Part shown: piece by piece, positions 8,197 through 17,541 of the stretch
Position numbering within the stretch: the stretch's first letter is position 1
Layout: each line of letters opens with the position of its first letter
Assembly: GCF_006861775.1 (NCBI RefSeq)
Contig: NZ_VDGG01000007.1
Location: forward strand, 1-64,000
Direction of reading: 5' to 3'
Length of the DNA: 64,000 nucleotides
Source of the DNA: Psychrobacillus soli
GTDB taxonomy: Bacteria > Bacillota > Bacilli > Bacillales_A > Planococcaceae
The notes under the pieces: model-generated
Database searches by the model: none
What the model was told of the DNA's origin: nothing
The model's input: only the letters and a program-made list of their open reading frames with translations
Translations under genes and position numbers: made by a program

Positions 8197-9351
8197 TCAC
8201 TTTGCAAGAAAATCACTATATAGCAACTCAACCATTTTGGAATTATTAAACTTGCTTCTATAAATCGATGTATCTGACTTTATGAGACATTGCTGAAGTA
8301 TAGACAAGTAGGATTGGACAGCTTCTAATTTGAATAGGGTCTGTGTAGAACCAATTGGACGATTAAGTAGGAATGATTTACAATGCGAACAATCGGCTTC
8401 CTCAAGAGGGATTTTTATCCGATTTAAATAGTCGATCCATTGTATTTGCCATTCAACGGCATGTACATGAAAAGATTCTGCATTGGGAGTAGGAATTCCT
8501 ATAAAAAAAGGAATTTCTTTTGGGGACAGACTCCATCTATAGCAAACTTGTAAAAACTGATTCTGGACTCCTTTTCTATTATAGAAATATAAGTTGCTTA
8601 TATGCTTAAAACGCTGCTTCCTATATATTCGTAAATACATTTCGTACTCTTTTTGGGATATTCGTTTGACGACTGCAAATGGCCATGATTGCTTTTCCAT
8701 CGGGAGCTTCTTTATTTTGACGATGTATTTATTCGATTGTATGTGAACTGGGTTGGAAATATAGTGAAAGAGCTTTGTTTGTGGACAGTAGGTGATGATC
8801 ATTTTCCCGTTTGTGGGGGTTTCCAGGAAAAATTGCTGACGAAATGCGGATAATTGCATGGTTCCTATTTCTTGTGGTGGGAACTCTGAAATAGATGGTG
8901 TCCTTAATATCCAAAGTGGGTCTATTTGTTGCTGTTTATAACCTATGTTACGACTTTCTATAGTAGTAGGTAAAATTTGGCTGCATTGATATTCGATAGC
9001 TACTTGGGAATATTTGTTGTTAACTAAAATATCCGGTCTTTGTTTTATCGTCCCGATGAATGGCTCTAGTTGAGGTATGCTATTATGTTGTAGGAAAAAT
9101 GCGTGCAATTGGAGTTTGCCATTTAGGTGATCTTCACTTTCACCTTCCGAAAAAGAATGAATGCATGCAGATTTTTGCCTATGAGCAAAATGTGGAATTT
9201 TAATTGGTCCGCTTCTCAATATTACTTCTTCGTTGCACTGAAGGCACTGAAACGTACTTTTTTGCTTTAAATTGTTTAAAAATTCTCGTGAATAGTTGGC
9301 AGATACGATAATTTCTCCTTGCTTTGTTATTGCTGTTAATATGATCATCAC
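8197..9351 (-). CDS. coiA: competence protein CoiA
   Basis: This 384-residue protein of the CoiA family is needed for efficient recombination of incoming DNA during transformation in Bacillus and Streptococcus. The N-terminus carries CLQCNEEV and IPHFAH, a small zinc-ribbon-like module. The middle holds a nuclease-like core, RPDILV followed by AIEYQCS, resembling restriction-endonuclease D...ExQ motifs. The start is GTG at 9351 or ATG at 9348, both close to the GAGG ribosome site. Its place between mecA and pepF is conserved. Whether the host is naturally competent cannot be judged here. Confidence 0.88.
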   Translation of the reverse strand: MMIILTAITKQGEIIVSANYSREFLNNLKQKSTFQCLQCNEEVILRSGPIKIPHFAHRQKSACIHSFSEGESEDHLNGKLQLHAFFLQHNSIPQLEPFIGTIKQRPDILVNNKYSQVAIEYQCSQILPTTIESRNIGYKQQQIDPLWILRTPSISEFPPQEIGTMQLSAFRQQFFLETPTNGKMIITYCPQTKLFHYISNPVHIQSNKYIVKIKKLPMEKQSWPFAVVKRISQKEYEMYLRIYRKQRFKHISNLYFYNRKGVQNQFLQVCYRWSLSPKEIPFFIGIPTPNAESFHVHAVEWQIQWIDYLNRIKIPLEEADCSHCKSFLLNRPIGSTQTLFKLEAVQSYLSILQQCLIKSDTSIYRSKFNNSKMVELLYSDFLAK

Positions 9352-9465
9352 CTCTACTCATAAATGTACGAATTTTCAGTGAAAAAATCAAGCAAAAAAA
9401 AACACGTGTTGATTAACCAAAAGTATCCAGTAAATTGATTATTAAGATTTTGATAAGCACTCTAT

Positions 9466-10071
9466 GTATAGGTGCTTTTGGAGTGCTTTGAACGGAACGA
9501 GATCTACACCATTACCGAGACTTCTTGATGCGTAGAGATGCGACAAAGTCGCATCCCTACGCATTTTTTCGCTAATCGTATGAGAGTCGTTCGTCCGTCG
9601 CTCTACAAAAACAAGGGTAATCAAAGTGCCAAAGCTTTTGGGAACGACAGAATAGCCACTTTCCTACTTAAATAAAAGCAGCCAAAGATGCAATTTTGGC
9701 TGCTCAGTCCTTCTCTATAGTATATCCACCTTTTCGATTGGAAGGAAGTGTCCCATTTCTACTTAGCATCACTATATTACCAGCATGAACTTTGCAAAAA
9801 ATAAGCAAGAAACACATGATAGAAAGCGATAAAGTGCCCGAAATTGCATCTTCTGGCACTTCCACTATGAATAGTAAGCTAGCTATTCTTTCATTTTCCA
9901 AAGCAATTGCCTTTTTCTTTTGAATGTTGTAGGTACGTGGCGGACAAATATCCACAACAAGATTATCGAAAATAGTGTAGCAGGAAGTGACGCAGTCACT
10001 TCCTGCTACACTTAGCCCTCGGTAATGATGTAGTGATCATTTCGTCCAAAACGATCCGAAAACGTACAAGT
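9466..10071. repeat. composite two-armed structured repeat, copy 1 (arms A and B)
   Basis: Arm A (about 9480-9721, minus) and arm B (about 9824-10071, plus) are diverged inverted copies around a centre of about 100 nt. Each arm has hairpin 1 with loop ATTGCATC (A 9678-9703, stem GCAGCCAAA; B 9834-9859, stem GTGCCCGAA/TTCTGGCAC). Each also has a long hairpin 2 (A 9528-9564; B 9974-10012, perfect 18-bp stem, loop GCA), and a conserved CTCGGTAATG flank. The reverse complement of the whole element, including its centre, aligns with 27588-28046. It fills most of the coiA-mecA gap. No protein-coding signal was seen. Confidence 0.7.
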
Positions 10072-10135
10072 GCAAAATGGGATCCTTACGCATTTCTTGT
10101 GAAATATTAATGGTGGGAATTGGTGAATCAACAAG

Positions 10136-10165
10136 CAAAAAAAAACCTTCTTTTTACAGAAGGTT
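10136..10165 (-). terminator. terminator of mecA, overlapping its stop
   Basis: AACCTTC (10144-10150) and GAAGGTT (10159-10165) pair, and nine or more T residues follow on the minus strand. The mecA stop codon begins inside the right arm. Confidence 0.85.
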
Positions 10166-10829
10166 AAAAGTGTTTGTTTAGTTCTAGGAATACATCATTT
10201 ACAATAATTTCTTTTCCATATTCTTGAATCATATGAATGGTAGTTTTTGTACTATTTGCAAATTCTGAAATAACACTGAGTGTATTTAATACATCTTCAA
10301 ATTCCGTTAAATCCGAATTAAAAATTACATGTAAATAATATTTTTCCTCATAATGATACAATGATGTTTGGAAATTTACTTTATCCCATTTCTTTGCTAG
10401 AACAAGTAAATCATCAAAATTCTCAAACATGAATGTGTATTCAGAAGGTATTTCCTCTCCATCATCCATGTAATGCGAAAAATCATCAAATTCGTGAGGT
10501 CCTATAGAACTGGAGACACCATTTTTAAAAATCTTGTTAGAAAGGTCATCCATTTCAAAATCATCTGATCGTTCTTCATGTTTCCCTATTTCCGTTCGAG
10601 TGACAATCACTTCCAAACCTTTTTCCATCGCATGAACTTGTATCCATAATGGACCATCTAATTCTTCAAAATGGTCATCATCGTGAACTTCATCCATCAT
10701 CTCCCAAAAAAGCTGCTCGCTCTTATCTTTGTTAAACCATATTTCATCTCGGCTGAAGCCTCTTTCTTCAATGTCGATGTATGAAATGTATACTTTGAAA
10801 GTGTTATCATTGATACGCTCGATATCCAT
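10164..10829 (-). CDS. mecA: ClpC adaptor protein MecA
   Basis: This 221-residue adaptor recruits substrates such as ComK to ClpCP and helps assemble the ClpC hexamer. The N-terminal substrate domain begins MDIERINDNTFKVYISYIDIEERGF, a near-universal MecA opening. It is followed by an acidic variable linker (about 85-130) and the C-terminal ClpC-binding domain (YTFMFENFDDLLVLAKKW onward). Length matches the family. It lies between spx and coiA as in B. subtilis, though the yjbE gene found there in B. subtilis is absent here. Its terminator overlaps the stop. Confidence 0.95.
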   Translation of the reverse strand: MDIERINDNTFKVYISYIDIEERGFSRDEIWFNKDKSEQLFWEMMDEVHDDDHFEELDGPLWIQVHAMEKGLEVIVTRTEIGKHEERSDDFEMDDLSNKIFKNGVSSSIGPHEFDDFSHYMDDGEEIPSEYTFMFENFDDLLVLAKKWDKVNFQTSLYHYEEKYYLHVIFNSDLTEFEDVLNTLSVISEFANSTKTTIHMIQEYGKEIIVNDVFLELNKHF

Positions 10830-10992
10830 TTAACACATCTCCTTTCGCTTCCTACCGCCTCATTAATGTAGTGTCTATTACTATTGTATGTTGTTTGTGA
10901 AAAAAAGAAAAGGATTCCAACTTTTCTTTTCAAATTATTAATTACAAGTGAATTGTGTGAAAATTTTCTCTTGAATGCAAGCATTCCAAAAG

Positions 10993-11032
10993 AAAAACTG
11001 GCTGTTTTCAAAGGTTCTTTGAAAACAGCCAG
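10993..11032 (-). terminator. terminator of spx
   Basis: CTGGCTGTTTTCAAAG and its complement form a long stem with a 4-nt loop; on the minus strand TTTTT follows. Confidence 0.9.
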
Positions 11033-11043
11033 CCGATTAACTT

Positions 11044-11442
11044 TTAGTTCACAAGCCTTTGTGCTTCGAGTAACTGATATGCACGAACTTTTCTTGGTAG
11101 GAACCTACGTATTTCATCTTCGTTATAACCAACTTGTAGACGTTTTTCATCTAAAATAATTGGTCTGCGAAGAAGTCCAGGATATTCTTGAATTAGCTCA
11201 TATAAACGTTGTAAAGGAAGACTTTCCACATCTACATTTAGCTTTTGGAATATTTTAGATCTAGTGGATATAATTTCATCCGTCCCGTCTTCTGTCATTC
11301 TTAAAATTTCTTTTATTTCACCTATCGACAGTGGTTCAGAAAAAATATTTCGTTCAGTATATGGAATATCATGTTCTTCTAACCATGCTTTTGCTTTTCT
11401 ACATGAAGTACAACTTGGTGATGTGAATAATGTAACCATCAT
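11044..11442 (-). CDS. spx: global thiol-stress regulator Spx
   Basis: Spx binds the alpha subunit of RNA polymerase and redirects transcription under disulfide stress. It is 131-132 residues, ArsC-like fold, with the redox switch Cys-Thr-Ser-Cys in [11 protein letters not shown] at the N-terminus (Cys10/Cys13 from the second ATG). The [28 protein letters not shown] core is nearly identical to B. subtilis Spx. Two adjacent ATG codons (11442, 11439) are possible; AAGGA lies ten bases before the first. Levels of Spx should be set by ClpXP with SpxH, encoded at 5076-5897. Confidence 0.96.
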   Translation of the reverse strand: MMVTLFTSPSCTSCRKAKAWLEEHDIPYTERNIFSEPLSIGEIKEILRMTEDGTDEIISTRSKIFQKLNVDVESLPLQRLYELIQEYPGLLRRPIILDEKRLQVGYNEDEIRRFLPRKVRAYQLLEAQRLVN

Positions 11443-11786
11443 TTAAAACACTTCCTTTCAATTGGTAATTGTGTTATATGAAGTAGTTTATAATTAATTT
11501 AATGTAATTCTTTACTTTTTTAGTATACACCAAATTTTAGTCATTTAAAATACGTTTACAAGAAAATTTTTCCCTCTAAAAGAACCTGTCACAATTTCGT
11601 TGAAAATATAAGCTCTACTTACATTTTTAAAATAAATATTAAATACATTTAAATTATACCCATCTTTTTTTCATTCTAAACATAAAAATGAAATTCTTTG
11701 TTATTCTCATTTAGAAGAATGCTATTGAAAATAACTGTTATACTAATATATACGTATTCGATGAAATAAAGTTTCATAAAATATCA
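11443..11786. other. AT-rich upstream region of spx
   Basis: These 344 bases contain no credible ORF. On the minus strand a TATACT -10-like hexamer sits in GGTGTATACT about 90 bases before spx, without a convincing -35 box. Several promoters are expected for spx by analogy with B. subtilis, but I cannot define them here. Confidence 0.4.
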
Positions 11787-11820
11787 AAAAAGATAGGATT
11801 TTTTATAAATCCTATCTTTT
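11787..11820 (-). terminator. terminator of the DUF4015 gene
   Basis: AAAAGATAGGATTT and AAATCCTATCTTTT form a stem with a 5-6 nt loop, ending in a T run on the minus strand. Confidence 0.85.
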
Positions 11821-11825
11821 CTTAC

Positions 11826-13034
11826 TTAAGGTGTATAGTCTACGCCAGGTGAATATTTATTTCCGGCATTCCAAAGTAAATATTCCATTATCCCTGCTTC
11901 ATTTAATGCTTTAATTTGAGCTTCTACTTCCTCTTTAGCATACGTTTGATAATTGCCAGCACCTAGGTATGAAGCAGTGAAGTCTTGAAGCCATGGTCTT
12001 GATACAGGCGGGTTTTCTAATTCTGCTAATTTTGCATTTTCTACTTTTGCATATTCTTGCACTAAGCGGTAAGGCTCTAAATCTGGCTTTGCAATACCAA
12101 AATAAGGAGTCCAATGACTTGGGTAAATCATGGAAGAAATAACATCCACATTTTCGGATATTTTAGAGAAGTTTTGTCCAATGCCAGGTGCTTCAGGTAA
12201 TGTGGCAGAGTATCCAAAAATATCTACAGACACTTGTGCCCCATATGGTTTCAATTTTTCTTTTGCGTATGCGACGAAATCAGTAACTGCTGTCACTCTT
12301 CGTTGAACGGTATCTTCTTCTGATGCTTCGTATTTGCCCATCGAATATTTCAATATATCTTCTCTATTTTCAAATCCTTCAGGAAAACGAACATAGTCAA
12401 ATTGAATTTCCTTGAAACCCATTTTGGCCGCTTCTATAGCAATCTCCACATTATAATCCCATACTTCTTGGAGAAAGGGATTAACAAAAGCTTCCCCTCT
12501 TCCGTTTTTCCATACAGATGATCCTTCTACAAATGACCATTCTGGTTTTCTTTCTGCTAGTTCTGTATCTTTAAAAACAACAACACGTGCAATTGGGTAT
12601 ATTTCTTTTTCTTCCATCGTTTCTAGCATTGCAAGTGGATTTTTTATGTATGGTTTACCAATATCGTATTTCGTTAGCAGTGATTCTTCGTTTGGGATAT
12701 ATGTTAAGTTACCAAAATCGTCTTTTATATCTATTACCATTGCATTTAGCTCTGTTGATTCTAGTAAATCTACTAAATTAGCAAATCTAGCTCCTCCTGC
12801 CGAATGTCCTGTTACATATACTCCCCTCACAGCGTCTGGATACTCAAATGTTAGCCCAGAGTCGTATACGAATAGTTTGGATGTAGAAACGATTGTTTCG
12901 TCAATGGCTTTTAAATTATATTCTTTTGTTGTAAAGTCTTCTGCAAATAAATCAGATGCAGCGAATACTGTACTAGGTAAAAGTACTGCCGCTGCCACAC
13001 TTAATTGGGCTAGCATTTTCATAGGTTTCTTCAT
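11826..13034 (-). CDS. secreted putative glycoside hydrolase (DUF4015)
   Basis: This 402-residue exported protein has an N-terminal signal peptide (MKKPMKMLAQLSVAAAVLLPSTVFA, cleavage likely after A25-A26). The rest resembles the DUF4015 family of TIM-barrel putative glycoside hydrolases: RGVYVTGHSAGG, AMVIDIKDDFGNL, IQFDYVRFPEGF and VDIFGYSA. The acidic residues in FDYVRFP and VSVDIFG are candidate active-site positions. Substrate and enzymatic activity are unknown. It stands alone between spx and oppF, has its own terminator, and takes the position of yjbB/yjbC in B. subtilis. A role in cell-wall polysaccharide turnover is only a guess. Confidence 0.8.
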   Translation of the reverse strand: MKKPMKMLAQLSVAAAVLLPSTVFAASDLFAEDFTTKEYNLKAIDETIVSTSKLFVYDSGLTFEYPDAVRGVYVTGHSAGGARFANLVDLLESTELNAMVIDIKDDFGNLTYIPNEESLLTKYDIGKPYIKNPLAMLETMEEKEIYPIARVVVFKDTELAERKPEWSFVEGSSVWKNGRGEAFVNPFLQEVWDYNVEIAIEAAKMGFKEIQFDYVRFPEGFENREDILKYSMGKYEASEEDTVQRRVTAVTDFVAYAKEKLKPYGAQVSVDIFGYSATLPEAPGIGQNFSKISENVDVISSMIYPSHWTPYFGIAKPDLEPYRLVQEYAKVENAKLAELENPPVSRPWLQDFTASYLGAGNYQTYAKEEVEAQIKALNEAGIMEYLLWNAGNKYSPGVDYTP

Positions 13035-13179
13035 AAAATACCCCTTCCTTTCTTTTGATGTTTCTTTATTCTAACAATACTAAACAATGAATGAAAGAGA
13101 TATGAGGCCTAAAATGTTGTAAGTGCGCCTTCCTATGTTGGGCTTAATAGGGATCCTGAGCGGTAAGGAATGACCGCTA

Positions 13180-13240
13180 GGATTTTCGCTGCAGGGTGGA
13201 CGCTTTCCGTGGGGTAAGCGTACGACTGCAGCGAAAATCC
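13180..13240. repeat. REP-like palindrome, copy 2
   Basis: GGATTTTCGCTGCAG (13180-13194) pairs with CTGCAGCGAAAATCC near 13226-13240, and GGACGCTTTCC lies within. It shares arm sequence and the downstream GACGCATTA flank with the element at 144-267 but has a shorter insert. Confidence 0.7.
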
Positions 13241-13332
13241 CGGCGAACACTTCATTCATCTCACTACGACGCATTATCCCTAAAAAGTGACATACCTATC
13301 AACCAAGTATCACCAAATAAACACTTTCCCCA

Positions 13333-13368
13333 TAAAAAAATCGGTCATTCGCATAGGAATGACCGATG
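13333..13368 (-). terminator. terminator of the opp operon
   Basis: ATCGGTCATTC and GAATGACCGAT pair around GCATAG. A run of T follows on the minus strand directly after the oppF stop. Confidence 0.9.
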
Positions 13369-13374
13369 ATTTTA

Positions 13375-14313
13375 TTATTTCGAGCTTGAAATAGCCTTTA
13401 ATGATTTCATTTCTTTTTCAGAACAATAAACAAAATGTCCAGGCGTTACTTCTCGCATCGCAACTTCTTCCCCATCTTGATAATTATGATTTGCTGGATC
13501 GTACGATTTACGTACACGTGTGCGCTCATAATTTGGATCTGGAAGTGGAATAGCCGATAAAAGAGACTGTGTATAAGGATGCATTGGATTCGCATATAAT
13601 TCTTCTGCAGTTGCAAGCTCCACTAGCTTACCAAAATACATAACACCAATACGGTCAGAAATGTATTTTACCATTGATAGGTCATGCGCAATGAATAAAT
13701 AAGTTAATCCCTTTTCTTCTTGTAGCTCTTTTAATAAGTTTACAACCTGTGCCTGAATAGAAACGTCTAATGCAGAGATTGGCTCATCCGCAATGATGAA
13801 TTCTGGATTAACAGCTAGCGCTCTTGCAATACCGAGACGTTGACGCTGACCACCTGAAAACTCATGTGCATACCGATCCGCATGTTCACGATTCAAACCA
13901 ACTGTTTCTAAAAGTTCTACTACGCGCTCTTTACGTTCTTTTGGATTTTTCACAAGCCCATGAATATCTAATCCTTCTGCAATAATATCCAATACTTTCA
14001 TACGTGGATTTAGAGATGCATAAGGATCTTGGAAAATCATTTGCATTTTACGGTTGAATTCTTTTAAATCTTTTTTCGATTTTTTGTCATGTACGTTTAC
14101 ACCATCGTAAATTACTTGACCATCCGTCGCATCATACAGGCGGATAATTGTACGCCCAGTTGTCGATTTCCCACAACCAGACTCCCCAACTAGTCCTAGT
14201 GTTTCGCCTTTATAAATATCAAAACTGATATCATCGACAGCGCGAACTTCATTTGGTTTACCTTGATTGAAATATTGCTTTAAATTTTTGATTTCTAGTA
14301 ATTTTTCAGCCAT
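13375..14313 (-). CDS. oppF: oligopeptide ABC transporter ATP-binding protein OppF
   Basis: This is the second ATPase subunit of the Opp importer, 312 residues. Walker A is GESGCGKST, the signature is FSGGQRQR, and Walker B ends IIADEPISALD; the C-terminal oligopeptide-transporter extension is present. The ATG overlaps the oppD stop by one base (TAATG) and has a GGAGG ribosome site. The gene is terminal in oppB-C-D-F. With OppD it powers peptide uptake through OppBC at the membrane. Confidence 0.93.
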   Translation of the reverse strand: MAEKLLEIKNLKQYFNQGKPNEVRAVDDISFDIYKGETLGLVGESGCGKSTTGRTIIRLYDATDGQVIYDGVNVHDKKSKKDLKEFNRKMQMIFQDPYASLNPRMKVLDIIAEGLDIHGLVKNPKERKERVVELLETVGLNREHADRYAHEFSGGQRQRLGIARALAVNPEFIIADEPISALDVSIQAQVVNLLKELQEEKGLTYLFIAHDLSMVKYISDRIGVMYFGKLVELATAEELYANPMHPYTQSLLSAIPLPDPNYERTRVRKSYDPANHNYQDGEEVAMREVTPGHFVYCSEKEMKSLKAISSSK

Positions 14314-15377
14314 TAGTAAGTACCTCCTTCCGTTCCTTCATAATAACGACTACCCGGATATTTTTTCATACGCTCCATAATTGCTAAAGGTGGATCTACT
14401 TGCGGAGCATCAGGGTGTAATAACCAAGTTGCAGCATAGTGAGTATCACTTACTTTAAAAAATGGAGGTGTTTCCTCTAGGTCGATTTTCAAAGCATAAT
14501 CACTACGAAGAGCAAAAGCATCACCTTTAGGAGGTGACAATAAATCTGGCGGTGTTCCTGGAATTGCATAAAGTTTCTCATCCGCTGTATCAAGGGACGG
14601 CATGGAACTTAGTAATCCCCAAGTATACGGGTGTTGTGGATTATAGAAAATTTCATCTACTGTTCCGATTTCTACAATTTTCCCACCATACATAACAGCA
14701 ACTCTATCTGCCACATTCGCTACAACTCCAAGGTCATGTGTAATAAAGATGATTGATGTATTAATCTTTTTCTGCAAATCTTTCATTAGTTCTAAAATTT
14801 GCGCTTGAATCGTTACGTCAAGTGCAGTAGTCGGTTCATCCGCAATCAGAATTTGTGGATTACATGCTAGTGCAATCGCAATTACAATACGTTGACGTTG
14901 TCCGCCAGAAAACTGATGTGGATATTGCTTCATACGAGCTTCTGGTTTAGGCATCCCTACTAGACGAAGTAAATCTACTGCTTCTTTATGAGCTACTGAT
15001 TTACTTACATTACGGTGCTTTAAAATTGGCTCCATAATTTGTTTTCCGATCGTCATCGTAGGATTCAAAGATGTCATTGGATCTTGGAAAATCATTGAAA
15101 TGTCTTTCCCTCGAATTTTTTGCATCTCTTTATCTGTTAGTTTCGTTAAATCTTTTCCGTTAAACAAAATATGACCATTTTTAAACTCAGAGCTATGTTC
15201 AGGCAATAAACGCATAATGGACTTAGTCGTTACTGATTTACCAGAACCAGACTCTCCAACTATTGCAAGCGTTTCTCCTTTTATTAAATCAAAGTTAACA
15301 CCGCGAATTGCTTTAACTTCCCCTGCAAAAGTGTGGAAGGAAAGCTCCAGGTCTTTTACTTCTAATATTTTTTCCAT
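14313..15377 (-). CDS. oppD: oligopeptide ABC transporter ATP-binding protein OppD
   Basis: This is the first ATPase of the Opp importer, 354 residues. Walker A GESGSGKSV, signature FSGGQRQR and Walker B LIADEPTTALD are intact. The C-terminal region carries the family extension (AIPGTPPDLLSPPKGDAFALR), but the cysteines often seen there are missing. It starts 14 bases after oppC with an AAGGAGG ribosome site and overlaps oppF by one base. Confidence 0.93.
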   Translation of the reverse strand: MEKILEVKDLELSFHTFAGEVKAIRGVNFDLIKGETLAIVGESGSGKSVTTKSIMRLLPEHSSEFKNGHILFNGKDLTKLTDKEMQKIRGKDISMIFQDPMTSLNPTMTIGKQIMEPILKHRNVSKSVAHKEAVDLLRLVGMPKPEARMKQYPHQFSGGQRQRIVIAIALACNPQILIADEPTTALDVTIQAQILELMKDLQKKINTSIIFITHDLGVVANVADRVAVMYGGKIVEIGTVDEIFYNPQHPYTWGLLSSMPSLDTADEKLYAIPGTPPDLLSPPKGDAFALRSDYALKIDLEETPPFFKVSDTHYAATWLLHPDAPQVDPPLAIMERMKKYPGSRYYEGTEGGTY

Positions 15378-15391
15378 TTTCGCTTTCCTCC

Positions 15392-16411
15392 TTAGTCTTT
15401 CATCTTCGGATCAAATGCATCACGTAACCCGTCACCAAGTAAGTTAAATGCAATCATTAATAAACTTAAAACAATCGATGGGTACAATAAAATATGCGGT
15501 TGGAATCGAATTAGTTTATAACCATCGTTAATAAGTGTACCTAAAGACGCATCAGGCGCCTGTAGTCCTAATCCGATAAAGCTTAGAAAGGCTTCAAAGA
15601 AAATCGCCGTTGGTATTGTAAACATTGTATTAATAATGATAACACCTAAAATATTAGGTAAAATATGCTTGGATATAATACGCCCATTACTTGCGCCTAA
15701 AGTTCGAGAGGCAAGTACAAATTCTTGGTTCTTAAATTTCAAAACCTGCCCACGAACAATACGAGACATACCAATCCAACCCGTAAGCGTAATCGCAATA
15801 ATTATTGCAGTTACACCTGGTTCCATTACTAATAGCATCAGAATAACGATAACTAATGTAGGAATACCATACAGAATTTCCACAACACGTTGCATAATAT
15901 CATCGACACGACCACCGTAGTAACCAGAAATACCACCGTATGCAACACCAATAACCATATCAATTATTGCTGCGACAAAAGCGATTAATAAGGATATTTG
16001 GGTACCTTCCCAAACTCTTGAGAACATGTCACGCCCTAAACCATCCGTACCAAACCAATAATACGTATCGACTTTTTTCATTTCATATAAATCTACTTCT
16101 TTACCCGCAAGTGTTCCAACACCATCGAATATTCCTAACTTTTCAAGTCCTTGAACTTTAGGAGGTAGGTTGGCATGTGTAATCGTTTGGGTTTCCGCAT
16201 CATGTGGACTAACCATCGGTCCAACAAATGCCATGATTATGATAAATACTAATATAAAAATACTAGCAATAGCACCCTTATTTTTACGAATTCGTAGCCA
16301 AGCATCTTGCCAAAAACTTAAAGACGGCTTCGTAATTCTTTCCGCTTGACTACTATCAATATGAACTCTTTCAAAAGATTCAGCAGGTATTTTTTTTATA
16401 TCTAAACTCAT
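15392..16411 (-). CDS. oppC: oligopeptide ABC transporter permease OppC
   Basis: This 339-residue inner permease has an N-terminal OppC-type segment with one membrane helix near 41-65. It is followed by the BPD-transport domain with the EAA loop (ASRTLGASNGRIISKHILPNI) that contacts the ATPases. The start overlaps the oppB stop by one base. The helix pattern and length match B. subtilis OppC with a longer extracellular segment after helix 1. It pairs with OppB to form the channel. Confidence 0.93.
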   Translation of the reverse strand: MSLDIKKIPAESFERVHIDSSQAERITKPSLSFWQDAWLRIRKNKGAIASIFILVFIIIMAFVGPMVSPHDAETQTITHANLPPKVQGLEKLGIFDGVGTLAGKEVDLYEMKKVDTYYWFGTDGLGRDMFSRVWEGTQISLLIAFVAAIIDMVIGVAYGGISGYYGGRVDDIMQRVVEILYGIPTLVIVILMLLVMEPGVTAIIIAITLTGWIGMSRIVRGQVLKFKNQEFVLASRTLGASNGRIISKHILPNILGVIIINTMFTIPTAIFFEAFLSFIGLGLQAPDASLGTLINDGYKLIRFQPHILLYPSIVLSLLMIAFNLLGDGLRDAFDPKMKD

Positions 16412-17343
16412 TATTTACTACCTCCTGATAAACGAATCCGAGGATCAACTATTCCATAAAGTACGTCAACTACGAATATTATAACAATTAGGAATACAGA
16501 GTAGAATATTGTAGTTCCCATAATAATTGAGAAGTCATTCGAAACAATCGCTTTAACAAATTGCTCGCCTATACCCGGTATTGCAAAGATTTGTTCAATT
16601 ACAAGCGAACCAGTAAGTAGACCAGCTGCAAGTGGTCCTAAAACTGTAATAAGAGGGATTAACGCATTACGGAAAGCATGCTTGAATGCAATTTCAAATC
16701 CGCTCGCCCCTTTAGATTTTGCTAGAGTAATATAATCCGAACTTATCACTTCAATCATTTCTGTGCGGATAAATCGAGATGCCGTTGCAAGAGGTCCCAT
16801 CGCTAAAGCAATAGAAGGTAATATACTCGACATCCATCCGTCTTTCCATAAAGCAACTGGGAGTAGTCCCCATTTTACACCTAACCAATATTGAAGCAAT
16901 GTTGCAAAAACGAAAGATGGGATAGAAATACCGATGATAGCGATTAACGTACTACCATAATCCCATATAGTATTCTGCCTCAGCGCTGCAATCATACCTA
17001 ACAAAATACCAATAGCTACACCAAGTATTAATCCTTGTGAACCAATTAAAACAGATGGTCCTAATCGATTCATGATTAAATCTGTTACACTGGCATTTTT
17101 AAATTGGAATGAGTTACCTAAATCACCTTTCGCTAAGTTGAGCATATATTTTGCATACTGCACGGGAACTGGTTGATCTAATCCATATTTCGCTTCTACC
17201 ACCGCGAGTTGTGAGGGGGGTAGTTTGGATGCAGAGCTAATCGGGGATCCTGGAAGCGCCTTCATTAAGAAAAATGTTGCTGACGCAATCAGGAAAAGGG
17301 TAATAAACATATAAACGATACGTCGAATAATATATTTTGTCAT
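16411..17343 (-). CDS. oppB: oligopeptide ABC transporter permease OppB
   Basis: This 310-residue permease is read from the ATG at 17343, which follows TAGGAGGTG. The open frame extends 57 codons further upstream without any family similarity, so that extension is rejected. About six membrane helices are predicted by eye, and the EAA loop is LAKSKGASGFEIAFKHAFRNALIP. It is the first gene after an intergenic terminator, so expression of oppBCDF probably depends on read-through from oppA. Confidence 0.92.
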   Translation of the reverse strand: MTKYIIRRIVYMFITLFLIASATFFLMKALPGSPISSASKLPPSQLAVVEAKYGLDQPVPVQYAKYMLNLAKGDLGNSFQFKNASVTDLIMNRLGPSVLIGSQGLILGVAIGILLGMIAALRQNTIWDYGSTLIAIIGISIPSFVFATLLQYWLGVKWGLLPVALWKDGWMSSILPSIALAMGPLATASRFIRTEMIEVISSDYITLAKSKGASGFEIAFKHAFRNALIPLITVLGPLAAGLLTGSLVIEQIFAIPGIGEQFVKAIVSNDFSIIMGTTIFYSVFLIVIIFVVDVLYGIVDPRIRLSGGSK

Positions 17344-17470
17344 CTTTGCACCTCCTAAATAATATATTTCTATAATTTTAAAAACTATACTAGTATATAT
17401 AAACAGATAAACTCTATAATTGTCAAAAGTAATTATAAAAAATAAATATTTGGTGAATTCTGATTCATTT

Positions 17471-17512
17471 AAAAAGAGAGTATATGGTCCCGAACGGATA
17501 CCATATACTCTC
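17471..17512 (-). terminator. attenuating terminator between oppA and oppB
   Basis: GAGAGTATATGG and CCATATACTCTC pair, and TTTTT follows on the minus strand. Its place inside the operon suggests that it lowers transcription of oppBCDF relative to oppA. Confidence 0.85.
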
Positions 17513-17541
17513 AAACTATGTGATTTTAAAAATTCACTAAA

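Noticed and set aside
9370-9390. CodY-like sequence upstream of coiA
   Set aside because: Four or more mismatches from the consensus; not better than chance in AT-rich DNA.
9704-9955. 83-residue minus-strand ORF in the coiA-mecA gap
   Set aside because: It lies across both arms of the structured repeat, with no ribosome site and no matching ORF in the second copy.
17344-17514. N-terminal extension of OppB
   Set aside because: The 57 extra codons precede the strong TAGGAGGTG ribosome site and have no similarity to the family; they cover the intergenic leader.
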